From: Klebsiella pneumoniae
GTDB lineage: Bacteria; Myxococcota_A; UBA796; SXON01
Length of the DNA: 45,419 nucleotides
Direction of reading: 5' to 3'
NCBI GenBank assembly: GCA_945862325.1
Contig: CAMAXZ010000035.1
Location: forward strand, 1 to 45,419
Shown here: positions 9,733 through 18,013 of the stretch, in pieces
How positions within the stretch are numbered: position 1 is the stretch's first letter
How the letters are laid out: every line of letters starts with the position of its first letter
Translations under genes and position numbers: made by a program
The notes under the pieces: model-generated
What the model saw: only the letters and a program-made list of their open reading frames with translations
Told to the model about the DNA's origin: nothing
Database searches by the model: none

Positions 9733-10947
9733 TCAGAGCGCGTAGTCCGCGTCCACCGACACGGCGCCGCGGTAGAAGCCCCAGTAGTTGTAGCTGTACG
9801 GGATGTTCGCCGCGAGACCGACGTCGAGGCGCCCGTCGCCGTCGTCGTTGCGCGCCTTCGCCCCACGGAACTTGAGGCCGAACGTGGCCGTCATGAAGCG
9901 GAACGGGCCGTAGTCGTCGTTGTTCAGGTACTTGAACTCGCCCGTGGTCTCCACGAAGGCGGACACCATCTCGCTCGCCTTGAGCTCGGCGTTGAAGCCG
10001 CCGGAGAAACGCGCGCCGAGCGGGTCGCGCAGCTCGGTGTCGACGCCGACCTGGAGCTGGAGGTCGAGGCCGTCGAGCACGTCGATGCGCTGCCCGAACG
10101 CCACCCACGGGTAGAGGTCGGGGAACGCCGGGCTCGTGTACACCTTGAAGTCCAGCCCCGTGGTGAGGATGGTCTTGGTGCGCGCGGACTTGATGAGGGC
10201 GTACTTCGCGCCGAGGTTGATCGCGAAGTTCGTGTGTTCCTGCTTGATCCCGGCGCGCGCCGAGAACTGGCGCATGAACGCCCACTCGAAGTCGGCGCGG
10301 GGCGCGAAGTAGTTCGGGATGCCGAGGTCGAACCCGACGCTCGCCCGGGAGCGCGGGTCGATCGTGGTGAACTGGACCGGGTTGGCGAAGTTGAGCTCGC
10401 GGAGGGCGGCGTCCTTCACGCCCGTGCGCCCCGAGTCCGTGCCCTCGATGCGCTCGTTGAACATCTCCGCGCTGAGCTCCTCGACGCGGCGCTCGATGCG
10501 ATCCTTGAACAGGGACTTCGGGTACTTCGCGAGGTACTTCTCCCAGAGAAGCAGCTCTTCGTCGACGTTCATGTCCCGGGACTGGTCCTGCGCCTTGCGG
10601 TAGAGCTCGGCGGTGTCTTCGCCGGGCAGGCGCTCCTTCACCGTCTCCTGCATCGTGTCGTCGCGGAAGTCGATGTCGTCGTCCTCCGCGTCGTCGCCCA
10701 GCTTCAGGTCGTCCGGCGCGTCTTCCGCGTCGTCGGAGTCCCCCTCTTCGATGCGCTTCGGCGGGGGCGCCCCGTCGTCGTCGTCGTCCTTGAAGTCGCC
10801 CTCGTCGATCTCGACGTCGGGAGCGAAGTCCTCTTCCTCCTCCTTGTCCTTCTTGTCCTTGTCCTTCTTGTCCTTCTCCTTCGCGAGCGCGAGGCCGGGG
10901 ACGAGGAGCAGGGCGAGCACGAACGAAGAGCCGAGTAGACGCAGCAT
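9733..10947 (-). CDS. Outer-membrane beta-barrel candidate with charged N-terminal domain
   Basis: 404 residues. Signal peptide MLRLLGSSFVLALLLVPGLALA is followed by a Lys-Asp repeat (KEKDKKDKDKKDKEEEE) and a long Asp/Glu-rich stretch to about residue 95. A short helical segment follows (about 100-170: LYRKAQ..., WEKYLAKYPKSLFKDRIERR), then about 210 residues of alternating strands rich in aromatic residues (GFDLGIPNYFAPRADFEWAF and similar), typical of an outer-membrane barrel. It ends in a C-terminal Leu after VSVDADYA. The charged segment might bind cations or peptidoglycan in the periplasm. I do not recognise the family. Confidence 0.65.
   Translation of the reverse strand: MLRLLGSSFVLALLLVPGLALAKEKDKKDKDKKDKEEEEDFAPDVEIDEGDFKDDDDDGAPPPKRIEEGDSDDAEDAPDDLKLGDDAEDDDIDFRDDTMQETVKERLPGEDTAELYRKAQDQSRDMNVDEELLLWEKYLAKYPKSLFKDRIERRVEELSAEMFNERIEGTDSGRTGVKDAALRELNFANPVQFTTIDPRSRASVGFDLGIPNYFAPRADFEWAFMRQFSARAGIKQEHTNFAINLGAKYALIKSARTKTILTTGLDFKVYTSPAFPDLYPWVAFGQRIDVLDGLDLQLQVGVDTELRDPLGARFSGGFNAELKASEMVSAFVETTGEFKYLNNDDYGPFRFMTATFGLKFRGAKARNDDGDGRLDVGLAANIPYSYNYWGFYRGAVSVDADYAL
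10841..10882 (-). repeat. Short tandem repeat coding Lys-Asp-Lys run
   Basis: Imperfect copies of a CTTGTCCTT unit encode the KDKKDK stretch just after the signal peptide of the barrel protein. It is a low-complexity region prone to slippage. Confidence 0.6.
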
Positions 10948-10974
10948 TGGGTTCCCGGAGCGGAGGGGCGGAGG

Positions 10975-10980
10975 ATAATA
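10975..10980 (-). promoter_or_regulatory. Possible -10 element of the barrel gene
   Basis: On the minus strand this reads TATTAT, a five-of-six match to the sigma-70 -10 box and unusual in such GC-rich DNA. It lies 27 bases before the ATG at 10947. No clear -35 is visible at 17 bases, so the call is tentative. Confidence 0.35.
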
Positions 10981-11016
10981 CACGACGCACGCGGCCGCGA
11001 CGGTCCGCGCGGCCGG

Positions 11017-11667
11017 ATGCGCGACCCGATGACTCCTGACAGTCCTTTCACCGGCGCGGCCCCGTCGTCCCAGGGTCCTCCGGGCCACGCGCTGGCCGAG
11101 GCCGCCGAGGAGGTCCGCGCGTGGTTCGTCACCGTGCGCGGAGGGGCGCCGTTCCTGTCGTCCGCGGACGGGCTCGCCCTCGCCGATTGGCTCGAGGGCG
11201 GCACGAGCGTGGTGCGCCTCCTGCGCGCCATCGAAGAGACCGCGGCGCGGCGCCTCGCGCGACGCGCCCGGTCGCCGTTCACGCTCCGCAGCGTGCGCAC
11301 GGCCCTGGCTGGGAAGGCGGGCCCGCCCGCCTCGGCGACGCCCCCCGCCGATCCGCTCCGGATCGACGGCGAGGCCGAGCTGGCGGCGGAGGCCGGCGCG
11401 GCGGTCGCGGCGATCCGCGGCGACGATCCGGAGCTGGTGGCGCGGGCCCGGTGCGTCGTCGCGCGGGCGTTCCACGACGCGCTCTGGGAGCGCGCCGCCG
11501 ACGCGCGCGCCTCCCTCCTCGCCGAAGCGCGCGAGGCCCTGGCGGACGCCGCGGACCTCGACGAAGCGCTCTATGCGGACCTGTGCGAGCAGTGGGCGCG
11601 CGAACGCCTCCGCCGACGCCATCCGATGCTGACCGCCACCCATATCTGGGGGGCCGCGGCGTCATGA
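11017..11667 (+). CDS. Helical protein coupled to a DnaC-like loader; putative replication accessory
   Basis: 216 residues (or 212 from ATG at 11029), mostly helical and Ala/Arg-rich. The segment FLSSADGLALADWLEGGTSV followed by VRLLRAIEETAARR and SPFTLRSVRTAL recalls, from memory, a conserved helical module (LSPxDWxLLxxWxxxGIPLxxVLRxID... SLRYCxxAV) seen in uncharacterised proteins beside DnaC-like ATPases. DnaD-type partners would be an analogy. The stop overlaps the loader's ATG (ATGA), which supports a joint function. The function is inference. Confidence 0.55.
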   Translation: MRDPMTPDSPFTGAAPSSQGPPGHALAEAAEEVRAWFVTVRGGAPFLSSADGLALADWLEGGTSVVRLLRAIEETAARRLARRARSPFTLRSVRTALAGKAGPPASATPPADPLRIDGEAELAAEAGAAVAAIRGDDPELVARARCVVARAFHDALWERAADARASLLAEAREALADAADLDEALYADLCEQWARERLRRRHPMLTATHIWGAAAS

Positions 11668-12461
11668 GCGACACCGACGACTGGACCAGCGGCTGGGAGA
11701 TCGTCCCGGAGGGCGACCGCGCCGTCGCGCGCGTGCTGCCCCGCCCGCCGTGCCTGCGGTGCGCGGGGTCCGGGCTCCGCGAGGTCGGCTACGGCGGCGA
11801 GCGTCGGGTGGCGCGCTGCCGCTGCCAGATGCTCCCGGATCGGGTCGCCTTGTTCAACCGGGCGCGGATCCCGGCGCGACACGCCTCGAACAGCATGGAG
11901 AGCTTCCGGTCGGACGCCCCCGGGGCCAACACGATGTGCTTCGTGCTCGCGCGCCGTTGGCTCGACGCCTACCGCGTCGGCGAAGAGAACCGCGGCCTCG
12001 TCATGTACGGCGAGCCCGGCCGCGGCAAGACCCACCTCGCAGTGGCGATCGTGCGCGAGCTCGTGTTCCGTCACGGCGTCAACGCCGGCTTCGTCGAGTT
12101 CACCCACCTCCTCGCGTCGATCCGCGAAGGCATCGGCCGCGACGACCCCACCGCCACGTCGCTGGAGCCCTACGTGGCGCCGCAAGTGCTCGTCATCGAC
12201 GAGCTGGCGAAGGGGCGGCGCACCGAGTGGGAGGTGTCGATCCTCGACGAGCTGGTTTCTCGCCGGTACAACGCGGGTCGGACCCTGATCGCCACGACGA
12301 ACTTCCCCCTCCGGCCCCCCCCGCGGCGGCCGAACGACCCGGCGACCCTGGTGGAGAGCCTGCCCGAGCGCCTGGGCCCGCGGATCATGAGCCGGCTGAA
12401 AGAGACGGTGGCCTGGGCCGAGGCGCAGGGCGAGGACTACCGGACGACCCGCGGGAAGTGA
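11664..12461 (+). CDS. DnaC/DnaI-like AAA+ ATPase (helicase loader type)
   Basis: 265 residues. The N-terminus holds a small cysteine cluster, CLRC (30-33) and CRC (52-54), as in the zinc-binding N-domain of DnaI-type loaders. The AAA+ core has Walker A GEPGRGKTH (116-124), Walker B VLVIDEL (175-181), sensor 1 LIATTNF (208-214) and a GPRIMSRL box (238-245) carrying the expected arginine finger. DnaC/IstB-like ATPases load replicative helicase or serve transposases. No transposase or IS end is nearby, so the loader role is preferred. It is coupled to the gene before it and convergent with the gene after it. Confidence 0.85.
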   Translation: MSDTDDWTSGWEIVPEGDRAVARVLPRPPCLRCAGSGLREVGYGGERRVARCRCQMLPDRVALFNRARIPARHASNSMESFRSDAPGANTMCFVLARRWLDAYRVGEENRGLVMYGEPGRGKTHLAVAIVRELVFRHGVNAGFVEFTHLLASIREGIGRDDPTATSLEPYVAPQVLVIDELAKGRRTEWEVSILDELVSRRYNAGRTLIATTNFPLRPPPRRPNDPATLVESLPERLGPRIMSRLKETVAWAEAQGEDYRTTRGK

Positions 12462-12473
12462 CGGCTCGGCCCC

Positions 12474-15197
12474 TCAGCGCGCCCGCGGCTTCGCGCGCTC
12501 CGGCTCCTTGCCGGAGATCCCGAGCCGCTTGTCGCGCGCCTCTTCGGCCTTTCGCCGGGTCCAGCTCAGGGACGGGTCGACGTGCACGGCGCCCTCGTAG
12601 GCGTCGAACGCCGCTTCCCAGTCTTCGGCGTCCCGCGCCGCGTCGCCCGCCGCGTCGAGGCGGCGCGCGAGGTCCCGCCCGGCCGCCACGAGCCCCGCGT
12701 GCCGGTGATCGATCTTCCGCGCCTCCCGCAGGATCTTCGCCGCGGCCACGGGGTTGGTCTCCTGGCCGGCGCGCCGTACCAGGCAGTCGATGACCACCGG
12801 CTCGATCGCCCGGTCGGTGGAGGCGATCCAACCGGTGCTCGTCGCCACGTGCCGGCTGGCGTCGCGGCCGGCTTCACGGGCGCCGTCGCAATCGCCCGCC
12901 GCCGCGAGGCGCAGCGCCTCGTCGCGGTCCGCCTCGGCGGCCGCGCGGGCCTCCGCCGCGGACACCACCCGCACCACCGCGGGGGCCCGCCACTCGCCGG
13001 TCATGTACCGGGGCGTGGCCGCGGATGCGGCGGCCACCGTCTCTCCGGGCGCGACCTCGACCCCGCCGACCGGCTGGTGCGCGAGCACGGCGCCGGTGCC
13101 CTGGTCGATGATGACAAAACCAAGGTCGTAGGTGCCTTCAGGCAGCGTGTCCGGGAGCTGCACCGCCCACCGGCCGTACACGTACTCGTGCGGCTCCCAA
13201 CGGGGCGGCGCGTACCAGTCGTAGCCGGGCGCGACCTCGGCGCTGTGCAGGTTCCCGGCGGCGTCGGCGAGGAACACGATGACTCGGAAGCCCTCGGCGC
13301 GCCGCGCGGCCCGCCAGGTGGTCGAGACGTACACGCGGCCGCCCGGGGCCACCTCGGGCGCCGGGACCTCCCACCCTTCGAGGGTGATGCCGTCCGCGAA
13401 GGCGACGGAACGCCCGGGGGGCCCGTCGTAGGCGCGGCCCACGAGGTGGTCCTTGCGCACCCAGTTGCCGACGTGCAAGGAGCGCTTCCCGCTCGGGAAG
13501 CCGGGGATCTCGACGTACTCGTCCTTCCAGCGCGGGTGGACGGTGAGCTTCATCGTGCGCGCCCACGACGCGTGCTGATGCGCGAAGTCCGGACGATACC
13601 CGTTGAAGACGTAGTCTTCGCCGAAGGACTTCTGCCACTTCCGAAGCGCGACCGGCACGTCGATGAGCCCGGCGCCGTCGAGGATCCACCAGTCGGAGAA
13701 GTACATGTGCGCGCCCATGTCGACGTCGAGCAGGGTGACGTGCTCGATGAACAGGCGACGCTGGACCCAACGCATGTAGTTGACACGCTTGCGGACGTCG
13801 CGCGTCTGTGTCTCGGCGTCCTGGACGAGCTTCGTGCTCTGGATCGCGGACGGCACGGCGAGCGCCACCAGCCCGGCGAACGCGTACACCCCGCGCCCGA
13901 CGACGCCTCGCCACGCGAACCCCGACAACGGGAGGGCGTCGATGAGCTCGCCGGCGCCGATGGCGAGCAGGGTGAAGATCGGCACGGAGGTAAGGGAGAA
14001 CCAGCGGAACCCCTTCATCCAATCGCCGCTGCTCCACACGACGAAGAACACACCTGTGCAGGCGAAGGCCCACAACATGCCGCGAGGCAGCCAGCCGGCG
14101 CGGCCGAACACGAGGAGGCCGAGCACCGAGCTCCCGCCGAGGAGGTACCACACACGCCAATCGGCCCATTCACGCCCGATCCAACGGGTGAGCTCCGTCG
14201 ACCAGAGCCGCTGCGCCTGGCCGTCCCAGAGCAGGAACAGCGCGAGCAGCGCGACCAGGAGCACGACGAACCACCGCCGCCACCCTCGCCAGCCGGCGAC
14301 ACCCATCGCGAGCAGCGGGGCGGCGTAGACGACGCCGTAGAGGGTGAACCAGTCCTTCACCATCTTCCAGCCGGCGCCGGTCCACGCGAACGGGCGGAAG
14401 TCCTTCGTCTTCGCGTAGTAGGTGTTGGGCCACCACGACGCGAAGTAGTCGTAACGCCAGGCGTTGTAGCCCCCGTAGAACACGCCGAACACCGCGAGCC
14501 ACGCGATGGAGGCGAGCCACTGGCGGTGGATCCCGCTGGCAGCGAGGCGCGCGAACACCGCGATCCCGGCGTAGGCGATGCCGTCCGGGCGCGTCATCGT
14601 CAGGCCGAAGAAGCACAGCGCGCTCCACGGAGCGCCACCGCCGTCGTCGACCTCACGGACGAGGCTCCACGTGCCGAGCGCGAGCAACATACAGAACAGC
14701 GCGTTCTCGAGCCCGCTCGAGCACCACAGCACGAACTGGGTGCTGCACGCCAGCAAGAGCGGCGCGAGCCACGCGCTCCAATGATCCGGGCTGTCGGCCC
14801 GCGCCTGACGAACGAGGCCCCAGCTCGCGAACAAGGTGACCACGCCGAACGCCCAACCGAGCAGCTTGGACGCCGTCCACACGTTCAGGCCGAGCGCGTA
14901 GCACCCAGCGATGACGAAGGTCCAGAGGGCGTTGCTGTAGCCCTCGACGCGCTCGCCCCCGGCGAAGGGCACCAGCCCCTCGCCCGCGACGAGGTTGCGC
15001 GAATAGGCGAAGCTGATCGCGCTGTCCTCGATGTAGAAGGGCTGCGCGAACGTGAACCACAGGTAGTGGAACGTGAACAACGCCACACAGAAGCCGAGGA
15101 CGAACCTCAGCTGTCCACGGGCGATCGGGGAGATGAGCAACCAACGGTCTGCGACCGACTCACGCCCTCGGGTCAATCGGCTGCGGAGGAACTGCAT
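12474..15197 (-). CDS. GT-C-like polytopic glycosyltransferase-type protein with large exported C-terminal half
   Basis: About 907 residues. The first 450 hold about ten to twelve hydrophobic helices. Before the first large loop sits YIEDSAISFAYSRNL (about 55-69) followed by GERVEGYSNALW, like the acidic ED motif of GT-C enzymes such as AftB-type arabinosyltransferases. Residues 450-700 look like an extracytoplasmic domain (a mixed beta region with GEGTYDLG-like strands). A helical Ala-rich tail of two TPR-like helices ends the protein. A polyprenyl-phosphate sugar donor is expected. ATG at 15197 is used; the PspA-like gene ends 13 bases upstream. Confidence 0.75.
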   Translation of the reverse strand: MQFLRSRLTRGRESVADRWLLISPIARGQLRFVLGFCVALFTFHYLWFTFAQPFYIEDSAISFAYSRNLVAGEGLVPFAGGERVEGYSNALWTFVIAGCYALGLNVWTASKLLGWAFGVVTLFASWGLVRQARADSPDHWSAWLAPLLLACSTQFVLWCSSGLENALFCMLLALGTWSLVREVDDGGGAPWSALCFFGLTMTRPDGIAYAGIAVFARLAASGIHRQWLASIAWLAVFGVFYGGYNAWRYDYFASWWPNTYYAKTKDFRPFAWTGAGWKMVKDWFTLYGVVYAAPLLAMGVAGWRGWRRWFVVLLVALLALFLLWDGQAQRLWSTELTRWIGREWADWRVWYLLGGSSVLGLLVFGRAGWLPRGMLWAFACTGVFFVVWSSGDWMKGFRWFSLTSVPIFTLLAIGAGELIDALPLSGFAWRGVVGRGVYAFAGLVALAVPSAIQSTKLVQDAETQTRDVRKRVNYMRWVQRRLFIEHVTLLDVDMGAHMYFSDWWILDGAGLIDVPVALRKWQKSFGEDYVFNGYRPDFAHQHASWARTMKLTVHPRWKDEYVEIPGFPSGKRSLHVGNWVRKDHLVGRAYDGPPGRSVAFADGITLEGWEVPAPEVAPGGRVYVSTTWRAARRAEGFRVIVFLADAAGNLHSAEVAPGYDWYAPPRWEPHEYVYGRWAVQLPDTLPEGTYDLGFVIIDQGTGAVLAHQPVGGVEVAPGETVAAASAATPRYMTGEWRAPAVVRVVSAAEARAAAEADRDEALRLAAAGDCDGAREAGRDASRHVATSTGWIASTDRAIEPVVIDCLVRRAGQETNPVAAAKILREARKIDHRHAGLVAAGRDLARRLDAAGDAARDAEDWEAAFDAYEGAVHVDPSLSWTRRKAEEARDKRLGISGKEPERAKPRAR

Positions 15198-15210
15198 CAA
15201 ACGGCCTGGT

Positions 15211-15936
15211 TCAGATGGTCTTCTTGATGCTCGCGCCTTGCGCCGCCGCCTTCTGCGCGGCGAGCTGCTTCTTCAGCTCGTCGAGCTGGTTGCGGGCCGT
15301 GGCATCGGCCGTCTTCTCGCGCACCTTCTTGAGCTTCGCGTCGAGCGAGTCGCCCTTGATCTCGGACCCGACGTCGGCCTGCGCCTGGAGCTTGTGAATG
15401 CCCTCGCGGACGTTGTCCAGCGCCTTCATGTCGGCGTCCGTGCTGAGGCCGTCGAGGGACTCCTGGATCTGGATGCGGGCCTCGGCCGTGGCCTTCTTCG
15501 CCAACATCTCGTCGCGCTCGCGCTTGAGCTTCTCGATCGCGGCCTGAAACTGCACGAGGCCTTGCTTCGCGTCCTCGGCCTGGGCGCTGACCTTGTCGAG
15601 CTCGGTGCGCACGTCGGTGATGGCTTTCTCGAGCTCGGCCTTCCGCTGCAGGAGCACGACGGCGACGTCGTCGTCGCCCGACTCGACCGCGACCGGGAGC
15701 TGCGCGTTGGTCTCGGCGAGCTCGCGCTCCTTGCTCTCGAGCTCTCCCGACAGCTTGTTGCGCAGGTACACGATGCCGCTCACCGCCTTCTTGAGCTCAC
15801 GGTGCTTGCGCACGCCCTCGTCGATGGCGGCCTGGTACACCAGCTCGGGGTTCCGCTGCTCGGCGCGGGAGATGAACAGGCCCCAAAAGCCGTTCCAGAG
15901 GTTCGCAATGCGATCGAAGAACCCGCCACCGGCCAC
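15211..15936 (-). CDS. PspA/IM30-family coiled-coil protein
   Basis: About 241 residues from GTG at 15936, which has a strong GGGAGG site just upstream; an ATG at 15963 would add nine residues without one. It starts with an amphipathic helix (GFFDRIANLWNGFWGLF), as PspA does, then long coiled-coil heptads to the end. PspA/IM30 proteins coat and repair the inner membrane under stress. The gene is immediately upstream of, and probably co-transcribed with, the GT-C-like membrane protein, suggesting membrane support for its assembly. Confidence 0.85.
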   Translation of the reverse strand: MAGGGFFDRIANLWNGFWGLFISRAEQRNPELVYQAAIDEGVRKHRELKKAVSGIVYLRNKLSGELESKERELAETNAQLPVAVESGDDDVAVVLLQRKAELEKAITDVRTELDKVSAQAEDAKQGLVQFQAAIEKLKRERDEMLAKKATAEARIQIQESLDGLSTDADMKALDNVREGIHKLQAQADVGSEIKGDSLDAKLKKVREKTADATARNQLDELKKQLAAQKAAAQGASIKKTI

Positions 15937-15981
15937 GTGACCTCCCGCAACGGCCGATGCCATAACGCCACGCGAAGCCCC

Positions 15982-16422
15982 ATGTTATCGCCCCACGTGC
16001 TTTTGGCCTGCGCGCTCCTGCCGTCGTCCGCCCTCGCCGGCGGCGCGGCGCCCGTCGCCGAGGCGGGCCTGGGCATCTACGCCGAGGTCGGCAGCACGGT
16101 CGAGCTCGACGGCTCCGGCTCGGCCGACCCGGAGGGAGACGCGCTGACCTGGACGTGGACCCAGGTAGGCGGGCCCCCGGTCGAGCTCGTCCGCCCGACG
16201 TCGCCCCGCCCGCAGCTCACCCTCACCGAGGGCGGCACGTACCGCGTCGCCCTCGTCGTCAGCGACGACCTGTCGGCGTCGGAGCCCGACGTCGTCGAGA
16301 TCGTCGCGCCACGCGGCGAGTTTCCCGGCGTAGCCTCGGGCTGCGCCACGGGAGCGGGGTCCCCGATCGCCGCGGTCGTGGGCGGGGCGCTGATCGCGTG
16401 GCGCCGCCGTCCCCGGCGCTGA
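15982..16422 (+). CDS. Small exported PKD-like domain protein with MYXO-CTERM-like tail
   Basis: 146 residues. Signal peptide (MLSPHVLLACALLPSSALA), one PKD-type beta-sandwich (STVELDGSGSADPEGDALTW ... GTYRVALVVSDDLSASEPDVVEI), then SGCATGAG, a hydrophobic helix and WRRRPRR. The tail has the Cys-Gly, helix, Arg-cluster order of MYXO-CTERM sorting signals. It is divergent from the PspA gene and overlaps the next gene start by 25 bases. Confidence 0.8.
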   Translation: MLSPHVLLACALLPSSALAGGAAPVAEAGLGIYAEVGSTVELDGSGSADPEGDALTWTWTQVGGPPVELVRPTSPRPQLTLTEGGTYRVALVVSDDLSASEPDVVEIVAPRGEFPGVASGCATGAGSPIAAVVGGALIAWRRRPRR

Positions 16423-17315
16423 TCGCGCGCCTCGACGCGCTCGATCGGTCGACCGACCACGCCGCCCGCCTCGCGCGGGACCCGCTCGGGCTCGTGTGGC
16501 GCACGGGCGACCCCGTGGACGCCGAGATCAGCGCCGTCGTCGCGTCGCAGCTGGCGTTCGGCCGGGTCGACCTCTTCCTCCCCGTGATCGCGCGGGTGCT
16601 CGACGCCACGCGTGACGACGGCGGCCCCGCGGCGTTCACCCGACGCTTCGACGACGCCCGAGCGGCTCGGCTCGCCGACGCGTCCTACCGATGGAACCGT
16701 CCCGACGACTTCGTGGCGTTGTTCCACACCCTGCGGGCGGCGTTGGAGCGGTTCGGCGGCGTAGGGCCGCTCTTTCGGCCCGGCCCGGCGCGCGAATCGC
16801 TCGGCGGCGCGATCGACGCGCTCCGCGCGCTCGCCCCCGCCGACGTGTCCCGCGGCTTCCGCACCTGGTTGGCGCACCCCGCGGAGGGCTCGGCGTGCAA
16901 GCGCTGGTCGATGCTGATGCGATGGATGGTGCGTCGCGACGCGCCGGACCTCGGCGTGTGGACCCACCTCTCCGCCCGCGACCTCGTCTACCCGATGGAC
17001 ACGCACGTGTTCCGCATCGCCACGTTCGTCGGCTTGATCTCACGCAAGTCCGCCGATTGGCGCGCGGCGGAGGAGCTGACGGCCGCGATGCGCCACGCCG
17101 CGCCCGACGACCCGGTGCGCTACGACTTCGCGCTCGCGCAGCTCGGCATCTCTGGGGCGTGCCGAGGCTCCCGGGTGCCGGACGTGTGCGCGGCGTGCCC
17201 GCTCGACGGGGCGTGCGCGGCGCCCGAGCTCAACCCAGCCGCCGGCGCCACTCCCGCTGCCGACGCCCCCCTCCCGACATCTCGCCGTACAGCGCGCCGC
17301 GGAACAACATCGTGA
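16398..17315 (+). CDS. TIGR02757/DUF2400 protein with endonuclease-III-like Fe-S cysteine loop
   Basis: About 305 residues from GTG at 16398. DUF2400 hallmarks are clear: EISAVVASQLAFGRVDLF (43-60), GSACKRWSMLMRWMVRRD (164-181), YPMDTHVFRIATFVGL (198-213), RKSADW, DPVRYDFALAQLGI (238-251). Two features match HhH-GPD glycosylases such as endonuclease III: MDTHVFRI (catalytic Asp context VDTHIFRV) and a terminal four-cysteine loop C255-x8-C264-x2-C267-x5-C273 (endonuclease III: C-x6-C-x2-C-x5-C). DNA repair is therefore plausible but inferred. The last 30 residues are low-complexity and overlap the convergent gene by 86 bases. Confidence 0.85.
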   Translation: MAPPSPALIARLDALDRSTDHAARLARDPLGLVWRTGDPVDAEISAVVASQLAFGRVDLFLPVIARVLDATRDDGGPAAFTRRFDDARAARLADASYRWNRPDDFVALFHTLRAALERFGGVGPLFRPGPARESLGGAIDALRALAPADVSRGFRTWLAHPAEGSACKRWSMLMRWMVRRDAPDLGVWTHLSARDLVYPMDTHVFRIATFVGLISRKSADWRAAEELTAAMRHAAPDDPVRYDFALAQLGISGACRGSRVPDVCAACPLDGACAAPELNPAAGATPAADAPLPTSRRTARRGTTS

Positions 17316-17991
17316 GGTGGACCACGCCGACCACCGCCAAGGCGCGGACGATCGAGGTCGGTGAACCGTCGAAGGCGCCCAACGCGGTCCCTCCGGCGTA
17401 GACGAAGCCCATCCGGGGCCCGAACATCGTGAGGGCACCGAAGACGTCGCCGCCGAGAAGAAAATAGATGAGCACCGTCGACGGGATCTGCGCGATCAGC
17501 CACTCGACCCCGTTGTCGTTCATGAAGCGCAAGGCCTCCTGCAACGCCTCGAGCCCCCCGGCGCGGGAACGGCCGATGAGCTCGGGCACCGGGTTCATGA
17601 ACAAGAACACCGCGAGGCCGGCGATGAGGGAGAGCAGCTCGCTCTGCCCGAGCCGAACGACAAGCTCGACCACGAAGATGGGGAACAGGACGTTGAGAAT
17701 GTCCCAGGTGTACCGCCCCAGGTTGGCGCGCAGCGCGTCGAACCGCATCGGCCGGCGCATGGTCAGCGCGTCCTGCAGGCTCGCGAGGTAGGTCCCGGCG
17801 CAAGCGGCCTGCGCGATGGCGATGACGAAGCCACCCGCGAACCCGAGCGGCGACACGAGGGTGCCGAGGATCGCGAGCACGGGAAAACACACGAGCAACC
17901 ACCCCAGCGCCCACGCGCTCCGCACGAAGGCGACCGCCGCGCCCCGAGCCGCGGCGAGGTACATCTGCACGGTGGCGACGACGAGATCCAT
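17230..17991 (-). CDS. Polytopic membrane protein, DUF4013-like
   Basis: 253 residues with about five or six hydrophobic helices (first at 20-45, then FAGGFVIAIAQAACAGTYLA, FPIFVVELVV, LSLIAGLAVFLF and the C-terminal ALAVVGVVHLTMLF). It has a small-residue-rich texture like DUF4013 and other uncharacterised integral membrane proteins. There is no active-site motif. Its end overlaps the end of the DUF2400 gene. Confidence 0.65.
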   Translation of the reverse strand: MDLVVATVQMYLAAARGAAVAFVRSAWALGWLLVCFPVLAILGTLVSPLGFAGGFVIAIAQAACAGTYLASLQDALTMRRPMRFDALRANLGRYTWDILNVLFPIFVVELVVRLGQSELLSLIAGLAVFLFMNPVPELIGRSRAGGLEALQEALRFMNDNGVEWLIAQIPSTVLIYFLLGGDVFGALTMFGPRMGFVYAGGTALGAFDGSPTSIVRALAVVGVVHLTMLFRGALYGEMSGGGRRQREWRRRLG

Positions 17992-18013
17992 CCACGTGCC
18001 TTAGCCGCGCCGC

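Noticed and set aside
11664..12461. IstB-type transposition ATPase
   Set aside because: No IstA-like transposase or terminal inverted repeats nearby, and the N-terminal Cys cluster fits DnaI/DnaC-type loaders better.
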